Source of the DNA: Variovorax saccharolyticus
GTDB lineage: Bacteria > Pseudomonadota > Gammaproteobacteria > Burkholderiales > Burkholderiaceae_C
Direction of reading: 5' to 3'
Assembly: GCF_030316765.1 (NCBI RefSeq)
Contig: NZ_JASZYT010000012.1
Span: forward strand, 1 to 64,000
DNA length: 64,000 nt
Shown here: one piece after another, positions 1-6,916 of the stretch
How the letters are laid out: each line of letters opens with the position of its first letter
How positions within the stretch are numbered: position 1 is the first letter of the stretch
Position numbers and translations under genes: made by a program
The notes under the pieces: generated by a model
What the model was told of the DNA's origin: nothing
What the model saw: only the letters and a program-made list of their open reading frames with translations
The model's database searches: none

Positions 1-324
1 AAGTCACCCAGTTTTGAATCAAGTAGAGGATTATGTTCGCTTCGGCCTTGTGGGAGTGTGTTCTGCGGGGGAGTCGGGGCCCCCCCCCCCCCCCCCCCCC
101 CCCCAAGGCACCTAGACACTGAAGCGGTGCCCTCCGGATTGCGCGCAGTCGTCGCGGCCGACGCCGCTCGTCGCGTCGTCCAAGCTGCCAGGAGCGGGGC
201 AAACCGCCCCACCCCGCCGGAGCGCCGTCACGCAAGTAAGAGTCTGTCGAATTGCTGCGCCAAAGCTTCAGCCAGGACCTACGCTGCCGGCTCGGCGCTA
301 GCAAGGCACCCTTTGCGCCGTTAC
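1..324. other. Left-edge region without a recognisable gene
   Basis: I see no gene I can support here. The stretch holds a 25-base C run (80-104) and GC-rich sequence that is open in some frames only because stop codons are rare at this composition. It lies downstream of the minus-strand DUF2889 gene, so it may contain that gene's 3' end region, but no clear terminator hairpin with a T-tract is visible. Confidence 0.5.
80..104. repeat. Poly-C homopolymer, 25 bases
   Basis: Twenty-five consecutive C residues follow GGGG. Runs of this length are very rare in bacterial chromosomes. They are either phase-variable slippage tracts or assembly and homopolymer artefacts. No gene crosses the run convincingly, so a phase-variation role is unsupported. 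Confidence 0.9.
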
Positions 325-915
325 CTATTCATTGCTCGTGGGGGTCCGGTGGTACTGTGGCCAGCGGTGAAGAACTACCTCGCCGGAGGCAGCATAGGCG
401 TAGCAGCTATCGATCTTGATCGGCCGGCCTGAGCCGTCGACCTCTTCAAGCGGCTTCCCTGGGAGGAGCCCACCTACGGCTTGCAGAGCTGCGCTGGCCA
501 TCGGAGGAAGGAGTTCCCTCAGGTGGGTGCAACTGCTCGCGCCGCCAAGGCGGCTGCGCACTTCCTGACTCCAACCGCGACCGATGCGCAGCCCAGTCAG
601 GCTTTTCAAAGCGTGCCCACCTTCTGGGCAAGCTGCGTACGGAGCGCTCAACGTGAATGTCTCTACTGAGCGAACAACCATGTCCCCGTCGAAAACGAGA
701 CGCACGCCCATGTCGTGGATCGGTACGTTGGCGGGCACCGTGTGGCCATCGCCAGGCCGGACGAACGCGTGCGTCTTGCGGTCGCTGAGGCGACCTTCGA
801 TCTCATATAGGCCGTCGCTTCGGCTAAAGCCACGCATCTCGATTCGCCTAAGGTGGATCTCCGCGCGGCCTACTTCTGAATGAGCCGGGGAAACGGCGGC
901 AGATGAACTATTCAC
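325..915 (-). CDS. DUF2889 domain protein
   Basis: A 196-residue protein with a GTG start, matching the DUF2889 family along its length: an N-terminal stretch with RRIEMRGFSRSDGLYEIEG, then HDMGVRLVF near residue 65, RGLRIGRGW near 110 and a CTHLRELL segment near 130. The biochemical role of the family is unknown. Its start overlaps the stop of the upstream small gene by 8 bases, so the two are probably co-translated. A paralogue with the same motifs lies at 56803-57384 inside a CoA-ester catabolic operon. That context suggests a role tied to acyl-CoA metabolism, but this is inference only. Confidence 0.85.
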   Translation of the reverse strand: MNSSSAAVSPAHSEVGRAEIHLRRIEMRGFSRSDGLYEIEGRLSDRKTHAFVRPGDGHTVPANVPIHDMGVRLVFDGDMVVRSVETFTLSAPYAACPEGGHALKSLTGLRIGRGWSQEVRSRLGGASSCTHLRELLPPMASAALQAVGGLLPGKPLEEVDGSGRPIKIDSCYAYAASGEVVLHRWPQYHRTPTSNE

Positions 916-1144
916 GAGGCGAACTCCCTGATTTGCCCCGCGTGGCCGCTATGACTTCGACATGCGCGCGTTGGTGGCGGCTCGCGATCCTGGCGAACAG
1001 GTAATTTCGACGTTCCGCATCGGTGATACGGTCCAAGTTGACGTTCCCCCGTTCGTCGCAGGGAAACGAATAGATGTGCTCGTTTGACTGCCAGCGAAAG
1101 CGAATCTGGAAGCTCTCATCCGTAGTGGGATGGGCGGCAGTCAC
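908..1144 (-). CDS. Small hypothetical protein upstream of DUF2889
   Basis: A 78-residue protein I do not recognise. I chose the GTG start at 1144 because AAAAGGAG sits 5 bases upstream. An in-frame ATG at 1192 would extend it by 16 residues but would begin inside the predicted promoter. The protein is charged and soluble-looking, with aromatic residues (FRWQSNEHIYSF) and an R/H-rich C-terminus. No signal peptide, membrane segment or Cys motif is visible. It overlaps the following DUF2889 gene by 8 bases, which argues that it is translated. It could be a partner of DUF2889 or a leader-type ORF. Confidence 0.5.
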   Translation of the reverse strand: MTAAHPTTDESFQIRFRWQSNEHIYSFPCDERGNVNLDRITDAERRNYLFARIASRHQRAHVEVIAATRGKSGSSPRE

Positions 1145-1171
1145 AGGGGCTCCTTTTGACTTCATGCAAGC

Positions 1172-1199
1172 ACTGTACATCCGTTGATGCATATGTCAA
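1172..1199 (-). promoter_or_regulatory. Predicted sigma70 promoter for the small gene and DUF2889
   Basis: On the minus strand TTGACA (1194-1199) and TACAGT (1172-1177) are separated by 16 bp, just upstream of the GTG start at 1144. A GTTGA...TCAAC dyad overlaps the -35 and could be an operator. Confidence 0.5.
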
Positions 1200-1223
1200 C
1201 CATTCAACTCTGGTGTCACGAAA

Positions 1224-1260
1224 CCCGGATTCCTCAAGTGATACATCATGTTAATCCGGG
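1224..1260. repeat. Inverted repeat with 8-bp arms
   Basis: CCCGGATT (1224-1231) and AATCCGGG (1253-1260) form perfect arms around a 21-base AT-rich centre. The repeat lies about 30 bp upstream of the predicted promoter at 1172-1199, so it may be a regulator site. The regulator is unknown. Confidence 0.5.
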
Positions 1261-1573
1261 CTTACTTACACTCAACTTATATTTATGGTTATCCATTGAC
1301 TTCGGAACGAATCTGACTGTTCCAAAGACTGACGCATCACAACGCACCCTGCAGGCGAGGAACACAGCGGCTGTGCGATGGGCGCGCTCCGCTGTGGCGT
1401 GGGCCTCTCATAGCGCGGCAGCACGCCTGGATCGCGGCACTGTTGTCCGGCCGTGGACCCTGCGGGGGGAACGGCGCTGCGCAGCCCACCATCGGCGTCA
1501 GGCGCCGAACTCCTTACCGCGGCAAGCTGCCTGGCAGGCTGGGCGAGATGCGACGGGGCCGCCGAAGCGTTGG
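1261..1573. other. Intergenic stretch, no supported gene
   Basis: An AT-rich half (to about 1330) is followed by a GC-rich half that abuts the 3' end of the HIBADH-like gene. The GC-rich half is open in more than one frame, but no reading resembles a known protein. I see nothing that I can name. Confidence 0.5.
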
Positions 1574-2557
1574 CTAATCCGAAGTTCCGTACTTCGTATC
1601 GGAAGGAGCAGGCGGGTCGCGCTGGAGGACTTCCTGTATGGCAGCGGGGTCTACCTTGATCTGGACACCGACCCGCTCCTGCGGCAGGAGCATGACAGCC
1701 CTACAGTCACGCTCTGACCAGCCGCGATTCATTGCCTCCTGGATGTCGGCAAGAGCAAGGTTGGAAAAGCGCATGGGAACACCGAGCTCGCGGCCCAAGT
1801 CCGTGGCAATCATCATGTCCTTGTGGATGATCCGCAGTGCCGCGTGAGGTGGGTCGAAGCTTGCCGGCAGGAACTCGTCGATGAGTCCGTCGAAGGTGCG
1901 TCTTCGGCCGAGCGAGCCCTGCCGGATGGCCTGCCACAAGGCAAGCGGCTCCGCACCGGCCTTCACGCCCAACACGAATATCTCCGCGATCGCAGCCTGG
2001 GTCGCTTGACTCATGCAATTGCCAACAAGCTTGGTGACCAGCCCTGCACCGACAGCGCCGACATGAACCGGTTGATCGCCCATCGTCTTCAGGACAGGCT
2101 CGTAGCGTTCGAAGACCGTTCTATCGCCGCCGACAAATATGCCCAACCGTCCCCGCTCCGCGCCGCGCGCGCCCCCACTGATCGGCGCATCGAGCATGAA
2201 GGCGTCGCGCTCTGCGAATGCAGCGTGCAGCCGTGCGACGAGTTCCGGCGAACTGGTCGACATCTCGAACAAAGCTTGGCCGCGGCGCACGCCCGTCAGA
2301 ATGCCATCAGTACCGAGCGCGACCGCCTCGATTGCCGCTAGGTTGGGAAGGCACGAGAAGATAACTTCGCATTGTTCGGCCACGGCGCGCGGCGTATCGG
2401 CCCAGGCCGCGCCTGCCTCGGTATGTCGCGCGGCGGCCTCCCGTCGCACGTCGTTGACGACGACCGGGTAACCTGCCCTCTGCAGATTGGAAGCCATGGC
2501 GGCTCCCATGATGCCTAGGCCAATGAAGCCGACCGTCGGTAGAGCGGAATTTTTCAT
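1574..2557 (-). CDS. NAD(P)-dependent oxidoreductase, 3-hydroxyisobutyrate dehydrogenase family
   Basis: A 327-residue beta-hydroxyacid dehydrogenase. The N-terminus has the Rossmann GxGxxG (GFIGLGIMGAAMA, residues 10-22). The substrate motif DAPISGGARGA lies near 122 and the catalytic lysine lies in GLVTKLVGN near 172. Family members oxidise 3-hydroxyacids or reduce short semialdehydes with NAD(P). A C-terminal tail of about 30 residues, rich in charged residues and Pro, extends beyond the usual end and is shared with the paralogue at 19045-20061, so the two are recent relatives with the same likely substrate class. The gene stands alone; no partner gene is close enough to define an operon. 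Confidence 0.85.
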   Translation of the reverse strand: MKNSALPTVGFIGLGIMGAAMASNLQRAGYPVVVNDVRREAAARHTEAGAAWADTPRAVAEQCEVIFSCLPNLAAIEAVALGTDGILTGVRRGQALFEMSTSSPELVARLHAAFAERDAFMLDAPISGGARGAERGRLGIFVGGDRTVFERYEPVLKTMGDQPVHVGAVGAGLVTKLVGNCMSQATQAAIAEIFVLGVKAGAEPLALWQAIRQGSLGRRRTFDGLIDEFLPASFDPPHAALRIIHKDMMIATDLGRELGVPMRFSNLALADIQEAMNRGWSERDCRAVMLLPQERVGVQIKVDPAAIQEVLQRDPPAPSDTKYGTSD

Positions 2558-2705
2558 GATGCGCGTTCGTTGTGATGAGGTGGGTTGCGTGTTGCCAAAC
2601 TAGGCAAGGTGTTGGGCCGCTCCGGAAGAGACTTCGTTGGTATTGACGTTGACGGTCGCGAAAGGTCATTGCGGCATAGTGTCGGTTTCGGGCTCGTTGC
2701 AGCCT

Positions 2706-3146
2706 TCAACCATCCGCCGTCAACCTCGTTTTAGAAGTCAGGACCGATACCTTAGCTTCTGGGCGCCATACTCGCTCCCAGATGAGTTCGCGTCGCTCTA
2801 GCTTTCTCCCGTACAGCCCGGCCGGTGGCCTCAGCAGCAGTTTGTCTTCACTGAGCATAACGACGCCGCGAACTTGACGACTGCCGACACGCTGAGGATC
2901 GGAGGCAACGTCCACAGCACAGTCGAGGGTTTCGCCGTCGAAGGTGTATGGTCCGCCATAGGAATTGAAGGAGCGTGCGTCTGGCCCCAGATCGTTGTCG
3001 CCGTTACACAAGGCAACCAACATGCGTCCTCTAGAGAATGCAATCTGGCCAACAGGATGCGATCCGTACGGCATGCTCAATCGCTCAGTGATGCCGTTCC
3101 ATGCTCGGCTGTCAACAAGCCGCCAGATTCCGTCAAGTGCCTCCAC
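2706..3146 (-). CDS. Lipocalin-like domain protein
   Basis: A 146-residue protein beginning with the family signature LDGIWRLVDSRAWN. It continues as alternating beta strands (MPYGSHPVGQIAFSRGRMLV, then YGGPYTFDGETL and VASDPQRVGSRQVR). These features fit the bacterial lipocalin-like family of small beta-barrels, whose ligands are mostly unknown. There is no signal peptide, so it is probably cytoplasmic. A second copy with the same landmarks is at 31676-32122 downstream of a TctC gene. It sits 35 bases upstream of the stub LysR gene on the same strand order, but there is no overlap to suggest coupling. Confidence 0.75.
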   Translation of the reverse strand: MEALDGIWRLVDSRAWNGITERLSMPYGSHPVGQIAFSRGRMLVALCNGDNDLGPDARSFNSYGGPYTFDGETLDCAVDVASDPQRVGSRQVRGVVMLSEDKLLLRPPAGLYGRKLERRELIWERVWRPEAKVSVLTSKTRLTADG

Positions 3147-3180
3147 GTCTGCTCCTGTTCATCCAGAGTCGATAAGCAAG

Positions 3181-3558
3181 TCACCCGAGCGAGCGAATCT
3201 TTGAGCTCATCAGATCTATGTGTTCGAGGATGGCCTTCGCGTGTTCAACGAACAGTTGTCCGGCATTGTTGGTGCGCAATCCGCGATGGTCGCGAGTGAA
3301 CAACGGGCTTCCCAATGAGGCCTCGAGGGCAGTTAGCCGATAGCTGCTTGTGGACAAGGAACAGTGCGCGCGCCTTGCGGCCGCAGACAAGGAGCCGAGT
3401 TCGGCGCACAGCACCGCCAGTCGAATGGACACGAGGTCAACCCGCGCAAGGTTAATGCTGACAGGCTCAGCTTCGAGCGCGTCGGCCAGATCCCCCCGAC
3501 ATGCCGTCTCCATTGCATTAACCTTGTCAGCACATTCGCTTCGCACCATCAGCTCCAT
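3181..3558 (-). pseudogene. Truncated LysR-family regulator (DNA-binding half only)
   Basis: The reading frame keeps a LysR-type winged helix-turn-helix at residues 40-105 (LGSLSAAARRAHCSLSTSSY, then LEASLGSPLFTRDHRGL) and the start of the linker helix (AGQLFVEHAKAILEHI). It stops at residue 125, whereas LysR proteins run to about 300 residues with a periplasmic-binding-like effector domain. No effector domain is found downstream in any minus-strand frame, because the lipocalin-like gene begins there. It is therefore a stub. It could still bind DNA as an effector-independent fragment, but a decayed gene is more likely. Confidence 0.65.
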
Positions 3559-4241
3559 TTGTCGCTATCCACGATCTAAGCGCCTGGAAATCCGGCCTGT
3601 AAGCGCTGCCTACCTGCGGCATGCACCTACTCGTTGCCCCGTACGATATAGGTTAACCATAAACCGTAGAGGTGTCAATTGGGTGCTTACGGCCTAGAGA
3701 GGGCTTCCGATCGCCCGGCGCCCCGGGACGGGCGGCAAGCTGTTGGACGCCCATCGAGGTGCCAAGAAGGTGCCCATAGCGCAGGTCTGTCCTTGCGGTC
3801 TGCTGGTCAACCAGGGCCAAACTTGCTTGGGATTCGGATGCGGCGTCACACCGCCCAGACCACGCGACCACGCGACCACGCGACCACGCACCCTGCGGGC
3901 TTTTCTAGTGAAGAGCAAGACGCCTTCGGACACTAACCCCCAGCCATTGGGCGGCCGCGAAGGGTCGCGCGGAAGATCAAACCAATGGTTACGCAAAAAG
4001 CGCGGCGCCGGGGAAGCACATTCGAACCTGACGGTCACGCCAATGTGCGCGCTAACGCAGGGGGGCTGCCAGCTTTGTAGGTCGAACTGAACGACGACAG
4101 CCAGCTCCGGCCGGAAGTCAAGGCCGCATCGGCTGCAGCCCTTGAGGCGTGGACCGCCAGGCAACGGGCCTCCTTTGTGTGCTTCCAATCGCGGAGGGCG
4201 CGACTGCCGATGGCGTGGTTCGCTTCGAGGCGCTCCGCGGA
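3559..4241. other. Intergenic region of 680 bp with a short tandem repeat
   Basis: No gene is supported. Minus-strand and plus-strand frames are open for 100-160 codons here but have proline- and arginine-heavy translations without family resemblance. The region contains the 8-bp tandem repeat at 3858-3889. Together with the stub LysR gene on one side it looks like a rearranged, decayed stretch. Confidence 0.5.
3858..3889. repeat. Tandem repeat, four copies of GACCACGC
   Basis: Four perfect head-to-tail copies of an 8-mer. The unit length is not a multiple of three, so slippage would shift any reading frame. No gene crosses it that I can support. Confidence 0.95.
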
Positions 4242-5138
4242 CTACTTCTTGCCGCGCCGCACCGGCACCGGCACCGATGCGGGCGCGCGCGCGCGTGCTG
4301 GGCGATCGCCGGCGAGAGATATTTCCATCCCGCTCGAACGAAGAGGCAGCGCGTTCGCCGCATGGATGTGCTTTCGCATGCTGCTTTCAGCCAAGTCGCC
4401 GTCGCGCGCTTCAATCGCTGCGTTAACCCGCGCATGGATGCGAATGACTTGGTTGTGCGTATCGGGCGTGTCGTACTCTTCAACCATCGTGGCTGCGTGT
4501 ACCCCCTGGGAGATTGAGTACAGAACTGTCGCAAGAAGCTCATTGCCGCTGGCGGCAGCCACAGCGTTGTGCCACTTCACATTGATATTGGCGAACTCCC
4601 TGAAGTTTTCGCCAGAGGCGATCAGCGCCTCATGCAGTGACTTCAACGCACGAAGATGCTCCTCGGTGCGGCGTTCAGCCGCCTGCCGGGCAAGATATGG
4701 CTCGAGCAGTTCGCGCGTCTCCTGAATAATGCGCAAGGATACCTTTTGTCCGCGAACGAAGCGGTTGATGGCTGTGGAGATCGAGTCCTGCCCAGGAAGG
4801 GTCACCATGCTTCCGCCGAAACGGCCATGCCGTGTCTGAACCAGACCCTCATCCGACAGCTTGCGCAAAGCTTGTCGAACGGCTCCGCGGCTCAGGCCCG
4901 TCTGGTCTACAAGCTCTCTTTCCGAAGGCAAACCCTCCCCTTCTGGAATCTCTCCTCGAAGAATGCTCTCGCGCAGGTGCTCGGCCAATACATCCTGCGG
5001 CTTTGGCACCGAAATCCGGTTGACAGTGACTCGCCGCTTGCGGTCCTGCTCCCGAACGTTCTCGCCCAAGCCCTGAGAGTCCGCCGCAGGGATCTCCTGC
5101 GGCGCGCCAATCGCGTCTTTTTGCCGTTGGTTCACCAA
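4242..5138 (-). CDS. GntR-family transcriptional regulator, FadR/FCD subfamily
   Basis: A 298-residue repressor-type protein. Residues 45-112 form the winged helix (VLAEHLRESILRGEIPEGEG, then PSERELVDQTGLSRGAVRQA). Residues about 125-265 form the all-alpha FCD domain, with the arginine, aspartate and histidine residues that bind metal and ligand in this family (for example KWHNAVAAASGN and DTHNQVIRIHARV). FCD regulators usually sense a carboxylic acid and repress its catabolic genes. Unusual are a charged N-terminal extension of about 40 residues and a basic C-terminal tail ending VRRGKK. The gene stands alone; its nearest neighbours are remnants. The target genes are unknown. Confidence 0.85.
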   Translation of the reverse strand: MVNQRQKDAIGAPQEIPAADSQGLGENVREQDRKRRVTVNRISVPKPQDVLAEHLRESILRGEIPEGEGLPSERELVDQTGLSRGAVRQALRKLSDEGLVQTRHGRFGGSMVTLPGQDSISTAINRFVRGQKVSLRIIQETRELLEPYLARQAAERRTEEHLRALKSLHEALIASGENFREFANINVKWHNAVAAASGNELLATVLYSISQGVHAATMVEEYDTPDTHNQVIRIHARVNAAIEARDGDLAESSMRKHIHAANALPLRSSGMEISLAGDRPARARAPASVPVPVRRGKK

Positions 5139-5403
5139 ATTGCTCGAAAAAATGACTTTCGGATCGACTGTGTCGTTCCGTGATCATACTGCGTCCATCA
5201 GTGCCCCGATACCACAGTAGGAATCGCCTTTTCCTCTCGCCAGAAAATGCACCTCAAAATGCGCTAGCTACGCGGGAGAAGCGAGAGAATCGCGCTTCCG
5301 GCGTTTAAGTCGCCACCGATGAACCACTGAACGGCCCCAAATGGACCCACTTGTGGGCGGGGAGTTGCTTTTATGAAACTCGCACAGCGCGGAGCCCTAC
5401 AGA
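5139..5403. other. Intergenic region upstream of the GntR gene
   Basis: No gene is seen. It carries the upstream region of the minus-strand GntR gene. A CCCACTTGTGGG palindrome around 5346-5357 could be an operator, but it lies about 200 bp from the start codon. Confidence 0.35.
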
Positions 5404-5690
5404 TCACACAGGATTTTCGTGCAACCGGAGACGCGCTTCGTGCGCATTTTGAAGACGGTTAGGCGCGACGCCCCGTCGCGATAGCGCTGCTCCCAGTTTC
5501 GCTCGCACGAATGCACTGGTGGTGTATCGGGTGACGCGTGAATGGAACTTCGATGAACTTCCAGCCCCATGTCGGAGTACAGATCAATGACGTTCGGCGA
5601 TAGCCAGAGATTGTCATAGTCGACCATCGCCGGTACCCGCCGGCCGAGGGGCGCGAGCATCCGCGTGAGGCGCCGTGCGCGCCGCCCCCA
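5404..5690 (-). pseudogene. Remnant of an acyl-CoA:acetate/3-ketoacid CoA-transferase (C-terminal end)
   Basis: Two frames together recover the C-terminus of a propionate-CoA-transferase-type enzyme. One frame reads LAPLGRRVPAMVDYDNLWLS and IDLYSDM. About 20 bases later another frame reads SRVTRYTTSAFVRAKLGAAL and RRGVAP, then stops at 5404-5406. In intact family members these two blocks are continuous (a VNYD block, then a RYTTSAF-KLG block), so there is a small indel near 5560. The first 450 or so residues of the family are absent. It is a decayed gene end, with no function expected. Confidence 0.6.
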
Positions 5691-5830
5691 CGTCGTCGGC
5701 TGCGCTACGAAAGGACAACCCCGCGAAATTCGCGAAGCCGGCTGCTCTTGCTCGACGCGCACGGACTTGCCGTCAGCAACCGTGTAGCATTCCTTGTCGC
5801 GTCGATGGGAAGACATTGACCCCTCCGCGT

Positions 5831-6045
5831 TTCAGCGCCCTCACGTTGGTTCAACAAGTGCCATGCATCGACCTAGCTAGTATGTCGCGAATCTTAGGCT
5901 TCGGTCGGACCACCACGTCGCGAGCTGTCAACAACCTCTGGAGGTCGGGCTCGTGGCCCGCGTATGACGACGACGATCGCCGGCGTTCAGGTCGCCCTAC
6001 CGCTCGCCCAGTCAAGGATGCAACAGCGCGGCTAAGCCAAGTGCG
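5831..6045 (+). pseudogene. Remnant of a MarR-family regulator (helix-turn-helix part)
   Basis: One frame gives FSALTLVQQVPCIDLASMSR followed by ILGFGRTTTSRAVNNL, which has the spacing of a MarR recognition helix. A shifted frame then gives VGLVARV, and the first frame resumes with DDDDRRRSG. MarR proteins have the order GLV-x-R-x-x-DDRR, so the wing is present but split by small indels. No N- or C-terminal dimerisation helices remain. It faces the CoA-transferase remnant and may once have regulated it. Confidence 0.45.
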
Positions 6046-6060
6046 TATGTCAGCAGACGG

Positions 6061-6735
6061 TCAAGACTGATCGGCCGCGACATAGCGCAGCACCGCGTCG
6101 GCCACGAAGCGGCGCACACGACCGGCGTCGCTCGCATCCCGGCCGAAGATCGCTCCGAACGTGTGTTGGTTGGCGACGTTGAAGAAGGCCAGCGACACGA
6201 TGATCTGATAGAGGTCAACGACGTCGATGTCCTTTCGAAAGACCCCGTCTGCCTGGCCCTTGGCCAGCGCCGCGGCGGTGCGTTCGAGCGACAGCGAAGC
6301 GCTGCTCATCACCGACTTTGCGCGCTTGAGGTGTTGCGCCTTGTGCTGATTCTCGATGGATACCAGGGCGACGAAGGTCGGGTGCGCGATGTAGTACCCC
6401 ACCCGGAACGAAACCAAGGCGCGCAACGCAGCTTCAGGATCGAGCCCTTCCCATGCGATCTCGTGCTCGGCCCGCCAGATGGCACCGTAGGCATCTTCCA
6501 GGACAGCGACATACAGCCCCTCGCGACCACCGAAGTAGTAGTAGATCATTGCGCGCGTGATGCCCACCTTCTGAGCGATCACTTCAAGGCGTGCGCCTTC
6601 AAAGCCTCGAAGCGCAAATTCCTCTGCTGCGACGGTCAGCAGACTGGCACGTACGAGTTCCGGATCCTTGACCCTCGGTTCGACCGGCAGCTTCTTGGTA
6701 GCAACTTTGGTTTGCATCTGCGAAGAATACGGCAA
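6061..6735 (-). CDS. TetR/AcrR-family transcriptional regulator
   Basis: A 224-residue regulator. Residues 28-75 form the TetR helix-turn-helix (FALRGFEGARLEVIAQKVGI, then TRAMIYYYFGGREGLYVAVL). The remainder is an all-helical ligand and dimerisation domain. An alternative ATG seven codons in is equally possible. It is divergent from the secreted alpha/beta hydrolase gene at 6917, and an 18-bp palindrome sits between them. This is the standard arrangement for a TetR repressor controlling itself and its neighbour. The ligand is unknown; a hydrophobic ester or its product would fit the neighbour. Confidence 0.9.
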   Translation of the reverse strand: MPYSSQMQTKVATKKLPVEPRVKDPELVRASLLTVAAEEFALRGFEGARLEVIAQKVGITRAMIYYYFGGREGLYVAVLEDAYGAIWRAEHEIAWEGLDPEAALRALVSFRVGYYIAHPTFVALVSIENQHKAQHLKRAKSVMSSASLSLERTAAALAKGQADGVFRKDIDVVDLYQIIVSLAFFNVANQHTFGAIFGRDASDAGRVRRFVADAVLRYVAADQS

Positions 6736-6786
6736 GGTCGACCGCCCCTCCTTGCCTGCAGGCCCGGGTAATCACCAAGCCACGTC

Positions 6787-6804
6787 ATTAACAACATTGT
6801 TAAT
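6787..6804. promoter_or_regulatory. Palindromic operator, probably for the TetR protein
   Basis: ATTAACAA (6787-6794) and TTGTTAAT (6797-6804) are perfect inverted arms around a central CA. The site lies about 50 bp upstream of the TetR start and about 110 bp upstream of the hydrolase start, as expected for a TetR autoregulatory operator. Confidence 0.65.
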
Positions 6805-6916
6805 CTCCCGCTTCCTTGAAAGCCGTAGGCGCTCGCGGGGCCGGACTTCAAGCATTTGTCGTGAAGACCCAGCAAGCCACTCCTCCGAAGCCATCACCTT
6901 GAAGCGAGGTTCATCC

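Noticed and set aside
3694..4188. A 164-codon open frame on the minus strand
   Set aside because: The translation has no family resemblance, crosses a tandem repeat, and the region is open in several frames because of its GC content.
5675..6070. An intact 131-codon gene on the plus strand
   Set aside because: Only its second half is protein-like (a MarR helix-turn-helix), and the wing is split by frameshifts; it is better described as a remnant.
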